Below are positions 15,860 to 25,326 of a stretch of DNA of 64,000 bases, piece by piece (the stretch's first letter is position 1; every line of letters begins with the position of its first letter). The notes under the pieces were generated by a model. That model searched no databases. It had not been told where the DNA came from and was given only the letters and a program-made list of their open reading frames with translations. The DNA comes from an uncultured Anaerobiospirillum sp. (GTDB lineage Bacteria > Pseudomonadota > Gammaproteobacteria > Enterobacterales > Succinivibrionaceae). The position numbers were made by a program, and so were the translations under genes. The DNA is taken from assembly GCA_944389615.1 (NCBI GenBank), contig CALXNA010000019.1, positions 1 through 64,000 on the forward strand, read 5' to 3'.

Positions 15860-18210
15860 ATGGCAGAGATTTCGTCCTTTACCCAGCCGGTGTCCGCGAC
15901 AACTCAGTTGCCCAGTATTACTATTGGCAAGTCTGACTTCCCGATGATACGGCGAAGGGGTACCTTGTTTGTCGACAAAACCGCAAAGTTACCGTGGTTG
16001 CTGGAGTATAACTGTGTCTTCTTTGCCCGCCCGCGCCGCTTTGGTAAAAGCACGCTCGTTTCCATGCTCTTTGAGCTGTTCAGGCATGGCACCGAGATGT
16101 TCAAGGGCTTGGCGGTGTACGACACATGGCCCGAGAATCGGTGCTATCCAACGATCATGATATCGTTGTATGGCTTGGATCAGCCGGAGACCTTCGAGGC
16201 CATGCTGTGCGGGAAGCTGGCTGTTGCCCTTAAAGATGCGGGCCTGCGTGACCTGTATGATAGAACCAAGTACATCACTCAGCTGATAGATTTCTTTGGT
16301 GAGGTTGGGGCTGACTTAGCTGCTCTCAATACTGTTTGGTTGATTGATGAGTGGGACTTTCCTTTGGCGGCCAATCTCGGCAACCGCGCGGCCTTCGACG
16401 CCAATGACAATGTGTTACGCGAGCTCTTTGTACAACTGCGTCTGTTGCGCAATGTGCATTACCTGTTTGTAACCGGCATCATGCGTTACCAGCCGAGCAG
16501 CCTCTTCTCTGGGCAGGACATCATTAATATCAGCATGGAGCCGGACTTTGCTGACTTGATGGGCTATACCCAAGCCGAGGTGGAGACCAACTTCGCCCCT
16601 TACATTGCGCGGGCTGCAGAGATGCTGGGGCTGAGCCGCGCGGCCTTCTTAGAGCAGTTAAAGCTCCAGTATGGCGGCTTCTGCTTTGACTCTGAAGCGA
16701 GAGTCTCGCTCTACTGCCCGTGGTCAATCAACAACTTTTTTCAGCAATGTGCGAGCCCAAATCAAGATCTGGACTTTGAGCCATTTTGGATGAATAGTGC
16801 TACAGCTTCGCAGGCCCTACACTCGTTTCTGCAGGCACGGCGCGCCGACCTTAAGTTGTTAGACCAAGCGCTGCGCTCCGAGCTGGAAGTCTCAGCGCAG
16901 GACTTCGATGCCCCGGCTGCGTTTGAGCAGCTTAACTTGCCTGCGCTCATGGTGCAGTCAGGCTACCTGACACTGAAGAAGAATGTCACGCCGGGTAGCC
17001 CGAGCTACAGAGCTTGGTATGCTTGTGGCTTCCCTAACTTAGAGGTTGCAGCACCGTTTGTTGAAGTAGCCTTCGCGGTGGCGATGTCGGCTCAAATGGG
17101 GCAAAGTCACTTTGAGCAGGTCGAAGCTGAGCTGAGTCGCGCCGTAAGAGCGCTGGACATGGCCGCCATGGCGCATGCGCTCAACGCACTGTTGGTTTGT
17201 ATCTATTACGATGTTGGGGCGACCTTGACCGAAGGTCAGTATCACACCTTCATTAGCCTGAGCCTGCGGGCGGCCCATCTTCCTTGCGCTGTCCCCGTGA
17301 TGACCGATAGCAGCCATGAGCGCTCTTATATCGAACTTGCAGCCGCAGATAAGCTGCTCGTCCTTGAGCTTAAGCAGTTGCCCGCCGCAGGCGCAAGCCA
17401 GACGCCTGCTTGGCCGTGGCCCAAGAAGCCCAAGACCAAGTTCTTGGTCGTAAGTATAGCCAGAACTTCGATGCGATGCAGAGGCCGCCATACAAAGAGC
17501 GCAATGCTGTAGTTGTAGTAATTTCATCTAAGGCTCGCCAGATCGTTTACTGGCGGTTGCTCTCCTTGGATAAGGCTGAGCTCAAGCAAGATCCCCTGCT
17601 GGGTGAAGATTGGGTTGTGCCATTGCCGCTTGCAGAGAGCAAGGATGCCTCCGCGGATGAGGCTGGTAAGAAGCCAAAGAAGAAGTCTGCTAAGCGTGGC
17701 GCTGCTAAGCAAGACGTTGCTCGTGATGAGAGTAAACCTTCCACCTCTGGTGAGGTCACTTCGATTGAGGGCGGAGAAGGAGATGATGATGCTGGAGCTT
17801 CCACTGTCAGTGCGGGTGAGTCATCTGCTGCGGCCATTGAAACAGGTTCGGCTTCCAGCGTTGCGGCTGGTAACCTACCGCAGGGTAAGCATCCTGCGAC
17901 TGGGGGCAATGCGCGCGCAGAGCTTAAGTTGATCAATCCAACTTCGATTAAGACAATCTTGGCAGCGTCCCGGCCTAGACCTGATAGCAAGGACATTGTT
18001 ACTCTCAATGAAGACAGCGTCATCAATTCTTTTATGGCGATTGTGGCAGACCTGCTCAAGCCGGAGGTCAACTACAGTAAGGCTGAAGTCACAAGTCTAG
18101 TGCAGTTGGCAACTAACCTTGCCCAAACGATCAAAACCCCTAAACTCATAACGGTTGACCGAGCGTTCTTGGTGCAAGCCCTTTTGGACTTGCTTGGCTC
18201 TTCAAGTTAA
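15860..18210 (+). pseudogene. Frameshifted AAA-ATPase-like / PD-(D/E)XK nuclease gene
   Basis: Two overlapping frames together encode one protein. The first (15860-17512) has the AAA-ATPase_like (PF09820) layout: FPMIRRRGTLFVDKTA, Walker A in RPRRFGKSTL and Walker-B-like WLIDEWDFPL. The nuclease-like part (ADKLLVLELK, the ELK of PD-(D/E)XK_9) lies near its end. The second (from the TTG at 17410 to 18210) continues with LGRKYSQNF..VVVVISSKARQIVYWRL, homologous to the C-terminus of the intact paralogue at 46720. Adding one T in GCTTGG near 17408-17411 would join them. Beyond the family end there is an extra ~190-residue Lys/Ser/Ala-rich tail not seen in the paralogue. The shift could be mutation, sequence error or, less likely, recoding. 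The gene is flanked by the 15528/18367 duplication. Confidence 0.8.
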
Positions 18211-18366
18211 GCGTTCCGCCTGCGACCGTGGGCGCGCCGGTGTTCGCTCCACGAGCTGATGTATGCGACAAGATGCCTGCTTCCGAATAGGGCGGCGTTT
18301 GGGCCAGCGTGCTAACGCGTTGGACGTACGTTGGCACGCGGCGGTGAAGACTGAGAAGAGAGCTAA
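18211..18366. other. Spacer between the AAA-ATPase gene and the right duplication copy
   Basis: No gene is seen. GCGTGC / GCACGC arms at about 18309-18340 could form a hairpin; no T-run follows. Confidence 0.4.
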
Positions 18367-18563
18367 TGCCTATCACCTTCCTGCACAAGTTCAACCCCGA
18401 GCTGTTTGAGCTGGTGCGCTTGCGCAAGGGCGATTACGGTCGCGATCTCAAGGTCGCGTGGCGACCTACTTTCGGATCATGATCCGGCGTCGGCTTAAGC
18501 TGCTTAGGCGCGCTCGTCGGCGGTGAGGTAAGGGTTACGGTAGCCTAAGGCGGCGAGCGCCTT
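18367..18563. repeat. Right copy of the direct duplication; holds a dead methyltransferase 3' fragment and the intact ybeY end
   Basis: The plus strand reads PITFLHKFNPELFELVRLRKG, matching the methyltransferase C-terminus, before an indel shifts the frame. The minus strand contains the true ybeY C-terminus and stop at 18504. It is therefore the reciprocal of the left copy: each copy keeps one intact gene end and one fragment. Confidence 0.92.
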
Positions 18564-19034
18564 GATCTCAAGGCCTTCCATGACCTCGGCTTCATCGTCT
18601 TGGATGTGGTCGTAGCCGATCAGGTGTAGGCAGCCGTGGATGATGAGATGGGCCAAATGCTCCTCGAGGCTCTTGTTTTGCTCTTGGGCCTCGCGCTGCA
18701 TGGTCTCGTAGGAGACGATGAGATCACCGATGTCACAGCCAAGCTCAGCTTCCAGCTCGTCGCGGCACTCCTCAGGGATGCCCTCTAGCGGGTCGTCGTC
18801 ACCTTCGGCAAAAGGAAAGGATAGGATGTTGGTTGGCTTGTCGATATGCCGGTAGGTGCGGTTAAACTCCTGCACGTGGCTATCATCGGTAAAGGTCAGG
18901 GAAAAGGAGCTGTCCTTGGTATAGTCGGCCGCGGCAAAGGCAGCCTGCGCCCAGCTTACGATCTGCGCTTCGCTGGGAATAGCAACGTTCTCATCAAGGT
19001 CGTTGAATAAGTTAACCACAATGGTTTGAGGCAT
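18504..19034 (-). CDS. ybeY: Endoribonuclease YbeY (16S rRNA 3'-end maturation and ribosome quality control)
   Basis: 176 residues. The zinc-binding motif HLIIHGCLHLIGYDH near residue 130 gives the three His residues of the family. Upstream are LSFPFAEGDDDP and EFNRTYRHIDKPTNILSF, both typical of YbeY. It follows ybeZ after a 76-bp gap containing a strong hairpin. Its C-terminal codons are duplicated 2.8 kb away at 15679-15738 by the event that brought in the AAA-ATPase gene, but this copy is intact. Confidence 0.96.
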   Translation of the reverse strand: MPQTIVVNLFNDLDENVAIPSEAQIVSWAQAAFAAADYTKDSSFSLTFTDDSHVQEFNRTYRHIDKPTNILSFPFAEGDDDPLEGIPEECRDELEAELGCDIGDLIVSYETMQREAQEQNKSLEEHLAHLIIHGCLHLIGYDHIQDDEAEVMEGLEIKALAALGYRNPYLTADERA

Positions 19035-19062
19035 AGCAGCACCAAAATCTGGTTGATGACAA

Positions 19063-19089
19063 CAGGGGAAGGTGACGTGCCTTCCCCTG
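19063..19089 (-). promoter_or_regulatory. Perfect 10-bp stem between ybeZ and ybeY
   Basis: CAGGGGAAGG / CCTTCCCCTG with a 7-base loop lies between the ybeZ stop (19111) and the ybeY start (19034). No U-run follows on the coding strand, so it is more likely an mRNA stabiliser or partial attenuator than a full terminator. Confidence 0.6.
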
Positions 19090-19110
19090 CGTGAGTCTAA
19101 AGCGCGGTGA

Positions 19111-20421
19111 TTACTCCTGCAGCGTTGCGGCCGGTGGCGCAGGCGGCGCTACCGGCGCGGCTGGCTCAGGGGCTGGTTCGGTCGGAGCAGGTTCGGCTGG
19201 AGCGAGCTCTGGGGCTGGCTGCTCGGCCGGGCGCGGTGGGCGGCGCTCCCAGCGCGGGCCGCGCTCGCCCCGCTCGCCGCGGTCGCGGTCGTCGTCGTGG
19301 GCGTGGAGCTTGTCATAGGCATCGTAGGCGTTGACGATGGCGGCGACCACGGGGTGGCGTACCACGTCGTCAGAGAGGAAGTAGGTAAAGGAGATGGAGT
19401 CCACATCCTTTAAGACTTCCATGGCGTGGCGCAGGCCTGAGCGCACATTGCGCGGCAGGTCGATCTGGCTTGGGTCGCCCGTGATCACGGCCTTGGAGTT
19501 GAAGCCAATGCGGGTTAAGAACATCTTCATCTGCTCGATGGTGGTGTTCTGGGCCTCATCTAAGATGATGAAGCTGTCGTTGAGGGTGCGGCCACGCATG
19601 TAGGCGAGCGGCGCAATCTCAATGACTTGGCGCTCGATGAGCTTCTCGACCTTCTCAAAGCCGAGCATCTCAAATAAGGCGTCGTAGAGCGGGCGCAGGT
19701 ATGGATCGACCTTTTGGGTCAGATCGCCCGGTAGGAAGCCTAACTTCTCACCGGCTTCGACCGCCGGACGGGTCAAGATGATGCGGCGCACTTCGTTGCG
19801 CGTTAAGGCATCGACCGCGGCTGCGACCGCAAGGAAGGTCTTGCCCGTGCCCGCAGGGCCAATGCCGAAGCTGACATCGTGCCCAATGATTTGGGCGATG
19901 TAGCCTGCTTGGTTGGGGGTGCGGGCCTTGATCACGCCGCGTTGGGTCTTTAAGGTCGAGGCCTTGTGGTAGAGGGCGCCGACACTACCGCGCTCGCCGG
20001 GCTCGTCCTTGCCCTTCTTGAGTGTGGCGCGGGCGTTCTCAGCTTGCTCTAAAAGCGTCGCTTGGTCGACAAAGTCGAGCGGGTTGGCGCTGTCCTCTTG
20101 GTCGGCTTCGACATGGGTGTTCTCGATGATGGCTAAGTTCACCTTCTCAGGGGTGATGAACTGGGCCTTGCGCTGCTTGCCTATAGGCGCGGTCTCTAAG
20201 TAGAGCTGCTTGATGATGCGCTCGGCGGCAAGAGCCATCTTATTGGGGCCCTTGATGATGAAGTGCGGGCCGTTGTTTAAGATTTCCACGCCGAGCCGGG
20301 CAGCGATTTGCCCGAGGTTCTCGTCTTCTGGGCCTAACATATTGAGGAGACGCTCGCGCTCAACAGGCTCTAAGCTAAAGCGGCGGCCCTCCTCAAGGGC
20401 CTCGGCATTGTGTTGTGACAT
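19111..20421 (-). CDS. ybeZ: PhoH-like ATPase YbeZ
   Basis: 436 residues, versus about 350 in E. coli. An N-terminal KH-like segment ([26 protein letters not shown]) precedes the PhoH P-loop domain, with Walker [27 protein letters not shown] and [11 protein letters not shown]. Family members bind or hydrolyse ATP and work with YbeY in RNA metabolism. The C-terminal ~75 residues are an added tail: a charged Asp/Arg/Gly stretch ([14 protein letters not shown]) and then Pro/Ala/Glu repeats. The tail accounts for the extra length. The gap to miaB upstream is 56 bp. Confidence 0.95.
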   Translation of the reverse strand: MSQHNAEALEEGRRFSLEPVERERLLNMLGPEDENLGQIAARLGVEILNNGPHFIIKGPNKMALAAERIIKQLYLETAPIGKQRKAQFITPEKVNLAIIENTHVEADQEDSANPLDFVDQATLLEQAENARATLKKGKDEPGERGSVGALYHKASTLKTQRGVIKARTPNQAGYIAQIIGHDVSFGIGPAGTGKTFLAVAAAVDALTRNEVRRIILTRPAVEAGEKLGFLPGDLTQKVDPYLRPLYDALFEMLGFEKVEKLIERQVIEIAPLAYMRGRTLNDSFIILDEAQNTTIEQMKMFLTRIGFNSKAVITGDPSQIDLPRNVRSGLRHAMEVLKDVDSISFTYFLSDDVVRHPVVAAIVNAYDAYDKLHAHDDDRDRGERGERGPRWERRPPRPAEQPAPELAPAEPAPTEPAPEPAAPVAPPAPPAATLQE

Positions 20422-20477
20422 ATAGTTGGTGTTCTCTGGGCGCTGGGGGCGCCATGGTAGGTTGGTGCTTGGGCTGA

Positions 20478-21842
20478 CTAAACCAATTGGCCTTTTAAGG
20501 TGTGGCTCATCACTTGGGTGATGTCGACGTCCACCAAGGAGCCGATCAGGCTAGGCTCTCCGGCGAAGACCACGATGCGGTTGTTGGAGGCGCGGCCCTT
20601 GAGCTCGTGCTCATTCTTGCGCGAGACGCCTTCAACTAAGACGCGCTGGCGCGTGCCGTACATGGCCTGCGAGTACTGGGTGGCGTACTCCTCAAGGCGC
20701 GCCTGCAGGGTGTAAAGGTGCTGGCGCTTGTGCTCAAGCGGTACCTCATCGGCCATCTCCGCGGCCGGAGTGCCCGGACGCTTGGAGTAAATGAAGCTGA
20801 AGCTGGTGTCGAACTTGATGTCGTCAACTAAGCGCATGGTCTCATTGAAGTCGGCATCGGTCTCGCCCGGGAAGCCCACGATGATGTCAGTGGAGATGTA
20901 GATGTTCGGGCGGGCCTGCCGCAGCTTGCCAATTAAGGTGCGATAGTCATCGGAGGTGTAGTTGCGGCGCATCAGCTGTAAGATGCGATCGGAACCGGAC
21001 TGTACCGGAATGTGGATGCTATCGGCGATGATTGGCAGGTCGGCAATGGCTTGGATGATGTCATCGCCAAACTCCATCGGGTTGGAGGTGGTAAAGCGCA
21101 GGCGCTCGACCCCATCGATCGCGGCGATCTCGTAGAGCAGAGACGAGAAGCGCCCGATGGTGCCCTCCGGGGTGAGGCCGCGATAGGAGTTGACGTTTTG
21201 GCCCAAGAGGTGGATCTCCTTGACCCCATGGGCCACGTGGGTGACGATCTCATCTAAGATGTCCTGCTCAGGGCGACTTTCCTCTTCACCGCGGGTATAA
21301 GGCACGATGCAGTATGAGCACTTGTTTGAGCAGCCTTCCATGATGGTGACAAAGGCGCTGGCACCGCGCTGGCCTTGCTCAGGGAGCGCATCGAACTTCT
21401 CTAAGGCGTTGGCCTCAACGTCGACCACCTTATCGCCGGTGGTGCGGCAGCGTGCGATCATGTTGGGCAGGCGGTGCGCGGTGCGGGGGCCAAAAACGAT
21501 GTTGACCGTGGCATCGAGCTTTAAGATCTGATCGGCAAGCTCTGAGCCAATGCAGCCGCCTAAGGCCACTACCGTGTCCTTGGTGATGACGCCTTGATGG
21601 CGCCATGCCGCGAGCTGATTGAAGACCTTGTCTTCGGCCTTGGCGCGTACGGCGCAGGTTACCAAGATGATGACATCAGCGCCCTGCGGCTCCGTCTTCT
21701 CTACAAAGCCTGCTGCGCGCATCAAGTCACGAATCCGATCGGCGTCATAAACATTCATTTGACAGCCCCACACGCCCACGTAGAACGTGCCCATTTGCAG
21801 TTTGACCGGATGATTCAGGGAGATGCTCGTAAGCTCAGCCAT
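20478..21842 (-). CDS. miaB: tRNA-2-methylthio-N6-dimethylallyladenosine synthase MiaB
   Basis: 454 residues. The N-terminal UPF0004 domain has Cys residues in [19 protein letters not shown] and [10 protein letters not shown] for one Fe-S cluster. The radical SAM motif [15 protein letters not shown] binds the second. The C-terminal TRAM-like domain includes [17 protein letters not shown]. It methylthiolates i6A37 of tRNAs that read UNN codons. It heads the minus-strand miaB-ybeZ-ybeY-ybeX-lnt series. A TATAAT on the coding strand at 21940-21945, about 100 bp upstream of the start, is a likely -10. Confidence 0.97.
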   Translation of the reverse strand: MAELTSISLNHPVKLQMGTFYVGVWGCQMNVYDADRIRDLMRAAGFVEKTEPQGADVIILVTCAVRAKAEDKVFNQLAAWRHQGVITKDTVVALGGCIGSELADQILKLDATVNIVFGPRTAHRLPNMIARCRTTGDKVVDVEANALEKFDALPEQGQRGASAFVTIMEGCSNKCSYCIVPYTRGEEESRPEQDILDEIVTHVAHGVKEIHLLGQNVNSYRGLTPEGTIGRFSSLLYEIAAIDGVERLRFTTSNPMEFGDDIIQAIADLPIIADSIHIPVQSGSDRILQLMRRNYTSDDYRTLIGKLRQARPNIYISTDIIVGFPGETDADFNETMRLVDDIKFDTSFSFIYSKRPGTPAAEMADEVPLEHKRQHLYTLQARLEEYATQYSQAMYGTRQRVLVEGVSRKNEHELKGRASNNRIVVFAGEPSLIGSLVDVDITQVMSHTLKGQLV

Positions 21843-22245
21843 GTAGTGTGCACCTTTGTACTGTGGGGCAGCAGCACCAGTCTTCTTCGCAAGTCTTCTG
21901 CCGACCTAATGCTGGGCCCGCTCAACCAAAATGTGGGTCATTATACCCCACTTTGCGCAGGCGCATCTGACCTGCGTCACTGGGTGAGGCGGGTGTTGGG
22001 ATGATGCTTGCACATTTGGCACGATCCTAAGGATTGGCTAATTTTGGTGCTTTATCATGTGATCATGCTCGATGAGAAGGCGACTTTTGCCATTTTATGG
22101 AGCTATCTGACCTAAGGCGCGCTCAGAGGGCTGGCGCCGTTGGGTCATAGTCGAACTTTGCGGTTTAGGCAGGCCCGGCGCCGAACTTGAGGCGCTCCTT
22201 GCGCTGATCTTGCGGCGCACCCTGCCCTTGCTTTGTAGGTGCCCT
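21843..22245. promoter_or_regulatory. Divergent intergenic region between miaB and a BOF gene
   Basis: About 400 bases without a gene. The minus strand has GGGGTATAATG with TATAAT at 21940-21945 and no clear -35. ATCCTAAGGAT at about 22025 is palindromic. Nothing else was recognised. Confidence 0.4.
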
Positions 22246-23124
22246 ATGAGCTACGCACATCGTCTCACCCTTGCATTCAAGCACTGCAGGGCGTATTTAC
22301 GCCATAAGGCTACGCCGCGCTCCGGCTCATTCTCGGCTTCGTGGCGCCGCAGCTCGTGGGCGGCGGCCGCGCGTACGCGCCTCAAGCGCACCCACGCTCA
22401 GGCCCAAGCTCAGGCTAGCCGTTTGGCTCAAGCGTCGGCCTGCCGCATGGCACAAGCTTCGGCTTGCCGCATGGCACAAGCGTCGGCCCGCCGTATGGCC
22501 CGCACTGCGCGGGTTCATGGAGCGGCCTTGCGTAGTATGTCGTGCCGTTCTCGGCTTACGCGCTGGGGCCGTTGGCTCGGACAGAGCATCTTATATAGCG
22601 TCGCGCTCACGGCCTTGGTCTGCGGCATTGGGGCTGCGGTGGCCGGGGGCTCATGGGAGTCGCGTCCGCAGGGCTTTACCGAGCTCAGCACAGTTGCGGA
22701 GATTCAGTCAAGCGGCTTTGATGACCAAGAAGTCCAGATCAAGGGGCGCCTGACCAACTACCTGTACAAGGACTACTACGAGTTCACCGATGAGCTGGGC
22801 AATTCGATCGAAGTGGAGTTAGACGACGACGTCGATTGGAGCCCGGTGCATAAAGACCAGCTCATTGCCATCTACGGTGAGGTCGAGCGCAACCTCTTTA
22901 AGATCAGCATCGACGCTAAGAGCTATCGCATCTTAGAGGAGATGCCTGCTCCTGCCGCTGCCGCCGCTCCTGCCGCCGCCGAGACTACGGAGGCTCCGGC
23001 ATCCAGCTTAGAGTCAGAGGAGCTGCCGCTTGAGAACTCCGATGACGCCCAGAATGTCCATTTGTTGGTCGATGAGGCGGCTACCGGCATCAAGCTGGAG
23101 CGCATTAACTACGAGCTGCCATAG
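22246..23124 (+). CDS. Membrane-anchored BOF (bacterial OB-fold, YgiW/YdeI-like) protein
   Basis: 292 residues from the ATG at 22246, with TAGGTG upstream. The N-terminal ~110 residues are strongly basic (Arg/Ala/Ser) and contain three copies of an 8-residue ASACRMAQ repeat. A hydrophobic helix follows (SILYSVALTALVCGIGAAVAG, about 120-140). The OB-fold domain comes next: EVQIKGRLTNYLYKDYYEFTD, then IEVELDDDVDW and a final IAIYGEVERN strand. An Ala/Pro/Glu-rich tail ends the protein. BOF proteins are small periplasmic stress-tolerance factors, but a basic cytoplasmic-side extension with a membrane anchor is unusual for them. The next gene starts 12 bp downstream. Confidence 0.85.
   Translation: MSYAHRLTLAFKHCRAYLRHKATPRSGSFSASWRRSSWAAAARTRLKRTHAQAQAQASRLAQASACRMAQASACRMAQASARRMARTARVHGAALRSMSCRSRLTRWGRWLGQSILYSVALTALVCGIGAAVAGGSWESRPQGFTELSTVAEIQSSGFDDQEVQIKGRLTNYLYKDYYEFTDELGNSIEVELDDDVDWSPVHKDQLIAIYGEVERNLFKISIDAKSYRILEEMPAPAAAAAPAAAETTEAPASSLESEELPLENSDDAQNVHLLVDEAATGIKLERINYELP
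22431..22502 (+). repeat. 24-bp in-frame tandem repeat (ASACRMAQ), 3 copies
   Basis: Three 24-bp units encode ASACRMAQ, ASACRMAQ and ASARRMAR inside the basic N-terminus of the BOF gene. Confidence 0.85.
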
Positions 23125-23136
23125 AGGAGATTTGCT

Positions 23137-23847
23137 GTGAAGAAGCTCGCTTTAGCCTTGGGAGTGGCCAGCTTGCTGGTTACCAGCGCCGGTGCGGCCC
23201 CAACTGAGCAATACCCGGCAACTGCGACGACTACCGCCGTGCCGACGGCGGCTCCTACCGCCGCTGCGCCTGCTACAGCTCAGTCTGTAGCCCCATCGGC
23301 CGCTCCGGAAGCCCGCGCTCCGTCTGAGGCTGCTACTGTGCCGCAGGCACGAGGCAATCAGCCGCTGGTGCGCACCTACGGCAATAAGACCCCGACCTTT
23401 GTCGGCACCCAAGAAGAAGTGGCGCAGTACCGCAATCAGTTAGCGCGCGAGCAGGCGCAGTACGAGCGCGATCCGGTGTACTACGATGAGTATGGCAATC
23501 CTGTACGCGCGGGTAATGGCTACGCCGCAGGCGGAGGCTGGTACTACTCTTCGGGCAATGGCGGTTACTACTACGATGACCGCTATGACGAGTACGGTGA
23601 GCGCTATCACCGGCCATACCACGATCGGCCGTATCATGACCGCCCGTACCATGGCCGTCCGGGTTACGACCGTCCATACCATGAGCGGCCGTACCATGAT
23701 CGCCCGTATCACGGGCGCCCGGGCTATGATCGCCCCTTCCATGGCCGTCCGGGTTATGACCACCCACACTATGGGCGGCCCCCGATGCCCGGTGGGGGCA
23801 TGCCTCCGACCTTGCCGGGGCAAAACCAACGCCCTCAGCCCCGCTAA
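23137..23847 (+). CDS. Exported Tyr/His/Arg/Pro-repeat protein
   Basis: 236 residues with a GTG start preceded by AGAGGAGA. A clear signal peptide (MKKLALALGVASLLVTSAGA) is cut before APTEQ. Then come an Ala/Pro/Thr-rich stretch, a middle section (TYGNKTPTFVGTQEEVAQYR; ERDPVYYDEYGNPVRAGNG) and a Gly/Tyr stretch. The C-terminal third is made of 5-residue units of the RPYHD / RPYHG / RPGYD type (about 12 copies). It starts 12 bp after the BOF gene and is probably cotranscribed. The His/Tyr/Arg repeats suggest metal or surface binding, but that is only a composition-based guess. Family unknown. Confidence 0.8.
   Translation: MKKLALALGVASLLVTSAGAAPTEQYPATATTTAVPTAAPTAAAPATAQSVAPSAAPEARAPSEAATVPQARGNQPLVRTYGNKTPTFVGTQEEVAQYRNQLAREQAQYERDPVYYDEYGNPVRAGNGYAAGGGWYYSSGNGGYYYDDRYDEYGERYHRPYHDRPYHDRPYHGRPGYDRPYHERPYHDRPYHGRPGYDRPFHGRPGYDHPHYGRPPMPGGGMPPTLPGQNQRPQPR
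23611..23790 (+). repeat. 15-bp in-frame repeat encoding RPYHD/RPYHG/RPGYD units
   Basis: The unit CGNCCGTACCAYGAY with variants recurs about 12 times. It keeps the reading frame and ends near the stop of the gene at 23847. Confidence 0.85.
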
Positions 23848-23960
23848 GCGCGCCTGCGCGTCGTGATAAGTAAGCCCTCAAGTGCTGCGGCATTTGGGGG
23901 CTTGCTCTATTGGCGGCTTACTCTATTTGGGGCTTGCGTATGGCTGGGGCTGGACTTTGG

Positions 23961-24377
23961 TTAGTGGACGAGGTGAAAGTACACCCCGGTGCCGATGTGG
24001 CTGCCGCGTGGCCCGTAGCGGTAGTAGTGGGGTACAGGGTTGTGGTAGTACCACGGACGCCAATAGTAAGGGTCACGCAGGTAGCGCTCCTCATACTCGC
24101 GCGGGTAATAGCGCCGTCCGACCGGGCCCCACCAAAAGCCCTGAGCGTCGGGATCGTCCACCGTCTGCGGTCGTGGGGGCTTAGGGGCAGGCTGAGCCTG
24201 ATCTGCGTTGTACTGCAGTGCCTGCCAGCGGCTGGTGTAGGCGGAGCGTGCCACCCGCTCGTCGGCGCTTAAGCTGCCGCCCTCAGTGCCAAGACCATCT
24301 TGGTGGGCGAGAGCAATGGCCTCAGCTAAGCTCAAGGTGCGGTCATGATCCGCTTGGACTGGGCGTTTGGTCGAGGT
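23961..24377 (-). pseudogene. Out-of-frame 3' half of the lipoprotein gene at 24343
   Basis: This frame is open from 24377 to 23961 but has no ATG (only a TTG at 24335). It reads KRPVQADHDRTLSLAEAIAL, then a Pro-rich stretch and a very aromatic tail (YYWRPWYYHNPVPHYYRYG) with many Tyr, Trp, His and Arg residues. The overlap with the upstream lipoprotein frame is only ~35 bases, so a single-base shift there would fuse the two into a ~270-residue lipoprotein. The upstream stop is TGA followed by C, and the new frame is +1. Programmed +1 shifting is thus conceivable, though a simple indel is more likely. Confidence 0.55.
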
Positions 24378-24777
24378 TCATGGGCTGGGAGCGGCGTTCT
24401 TGCAGGGCTTGCTGCCAGAGCTGGCGTGAGGCCGGAGCGCCTTCTTGGTTGATAAAGGAAGCGGTTTGCTCGTCGTAGACGATGTCGGTGTCACGCAGAA
24501 TGTCTTGGTAGAGGACGCTATTGTTCGGGCTCCACGTGGTATCCACCGGAGTATGCGCCAAGCTCTCTTGGGTCTCAGCCTTAATGTCATTGAGGATGGA
24601 GCGCGTCTGCGCGCTGATGGGGCCTTCAGAGCCCTCCGGGGTGGGCGCTTCACTGGCGCAGCCTGCGACCATGAGTGCCATGAGACCGGTTGCAGTCATA
24701 AGAGCGTAGGTCAGACCACGGGAATGTGGCCGGGAGAGCGCAGCGCCCTCAGAGCGCGTGAGGTAATGATTAGACAT
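24343..24777 (-). CDS. Lipoprotein of unknown function, probably truncated by a frameshift
   Basis: 144 residues from an ATG at 24777 with GGGAGGGG upstream. The lipobox MVAGC sits at about residue 40, after a long n-region (SNHYLTRSEGAALSRPHSRG). The body is polar and helical (ISAQTRSILNDIKAETQESL; YQDILRDTDIVYDEQTASF) and ends at SGS. No family recognised. The adjacent frame downstream looks like its lost C-terminal half. The next gene on either side points away, so it is monocistronic. Confidence 0.7.
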   Translation of the reverse strand: MSNHYLTRSEGAALSRPHSRGLTYALMTATGLMALMVAGCASEAPTPEGSEGPISAQTRSILNDIKAETQESLAHTPVDTTWSPNNSVLYQDILRDTDIVYDEQTASFINQEGAPASRQLWQQALQERRSQPMNLDQTPSPSGS

Positions 24778-25078
24778 AGGTGACCCCTCCCTTGAAAAAT
24801 GACTTCTTAGCGGTAGCATCCCACTTTTGGCTTGGGCCAAGCTTAGGGCCACCGGGCCGCTCTGCTAGGCCAAGGCGTAGGTGGCCGCAGCGGCGCTGCC
24901 GCCGAGGCTGAGCCGTGGGGCGGGCCACGGCGTGATAACTTGGGGGTATTGGGCGAAAATATGATTTCGATCAAAGTTTGAGCCCGTAGGTTGGTCGTAA
25001 AATGGCTTGTTTATCGTGTTTTGGCGCGAAGGGGGCGCAGCTGCGCGGCGCCTGCGGTAAAAAATCTGCAACGATTGG

Positions 25079-25106
25079 TTGACACCCAAAATCGTTCCTT
25101 TATAAT
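25079..25106 (+). promoter_or_regulatory. Consensus sigma70 promoter of the tRNA operon
   Basis: TTGACA (25079-25084) and TATAAT (25101-25106) are both perfect matches with a 16-base spacer. A GC-rich discriminator (GAGCGCCG) follows, typical of stringently controlled stable RNA promoters. Confidence 0.9.
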
Positions 25107-25148
25107 GAGCGCCGTTGTCACGAACGAGACAACAAAACCTAAGTGATT

Positions 25149-25224
25149 AGGGGTATAGCCAAGCGGTAAGGCAACGGGTTTTGATCCCGTCATTGCCCTG
25201 GTTCGAATCCAGGTACCCCTGCCA
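25149..25224 (+). tRNA. tRNA-Gln (anticodon TTG)
   Basis: The acceptor arms AGGGGTA / TACCCCT pair, the T-arm contains GGTTCGAATCC, and the anticodon loop reads TTTTGAT. CCA is encoded. It is very close to the E. coli glnU/W sequence. Confidence 0.97.
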
Positions 25225-25237
25225 GTCACTTAGCCGC

Positions 25238-25313
25238 AGGGGTATAGCCAAGCGGTAAGGCAGCGGATTCTGATTCCGCCATTTCCAAGGTTCGAATCCT
25301 TGTACCCCTGCCA
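25238..25313 (+). tRNA. tRNA-Gln (anticodon CTG)
   Basis: It has the same acceptor stem as the preceding tRNA. The anticodon loop reads TTCTGAT and the T-arm GGTTCGAATCC; CCA is encoded. It starts 13 bases after the first tRNA. Confidence 0.97.
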
Positions 25314-25326
25314 ACTTTCATGAAGT

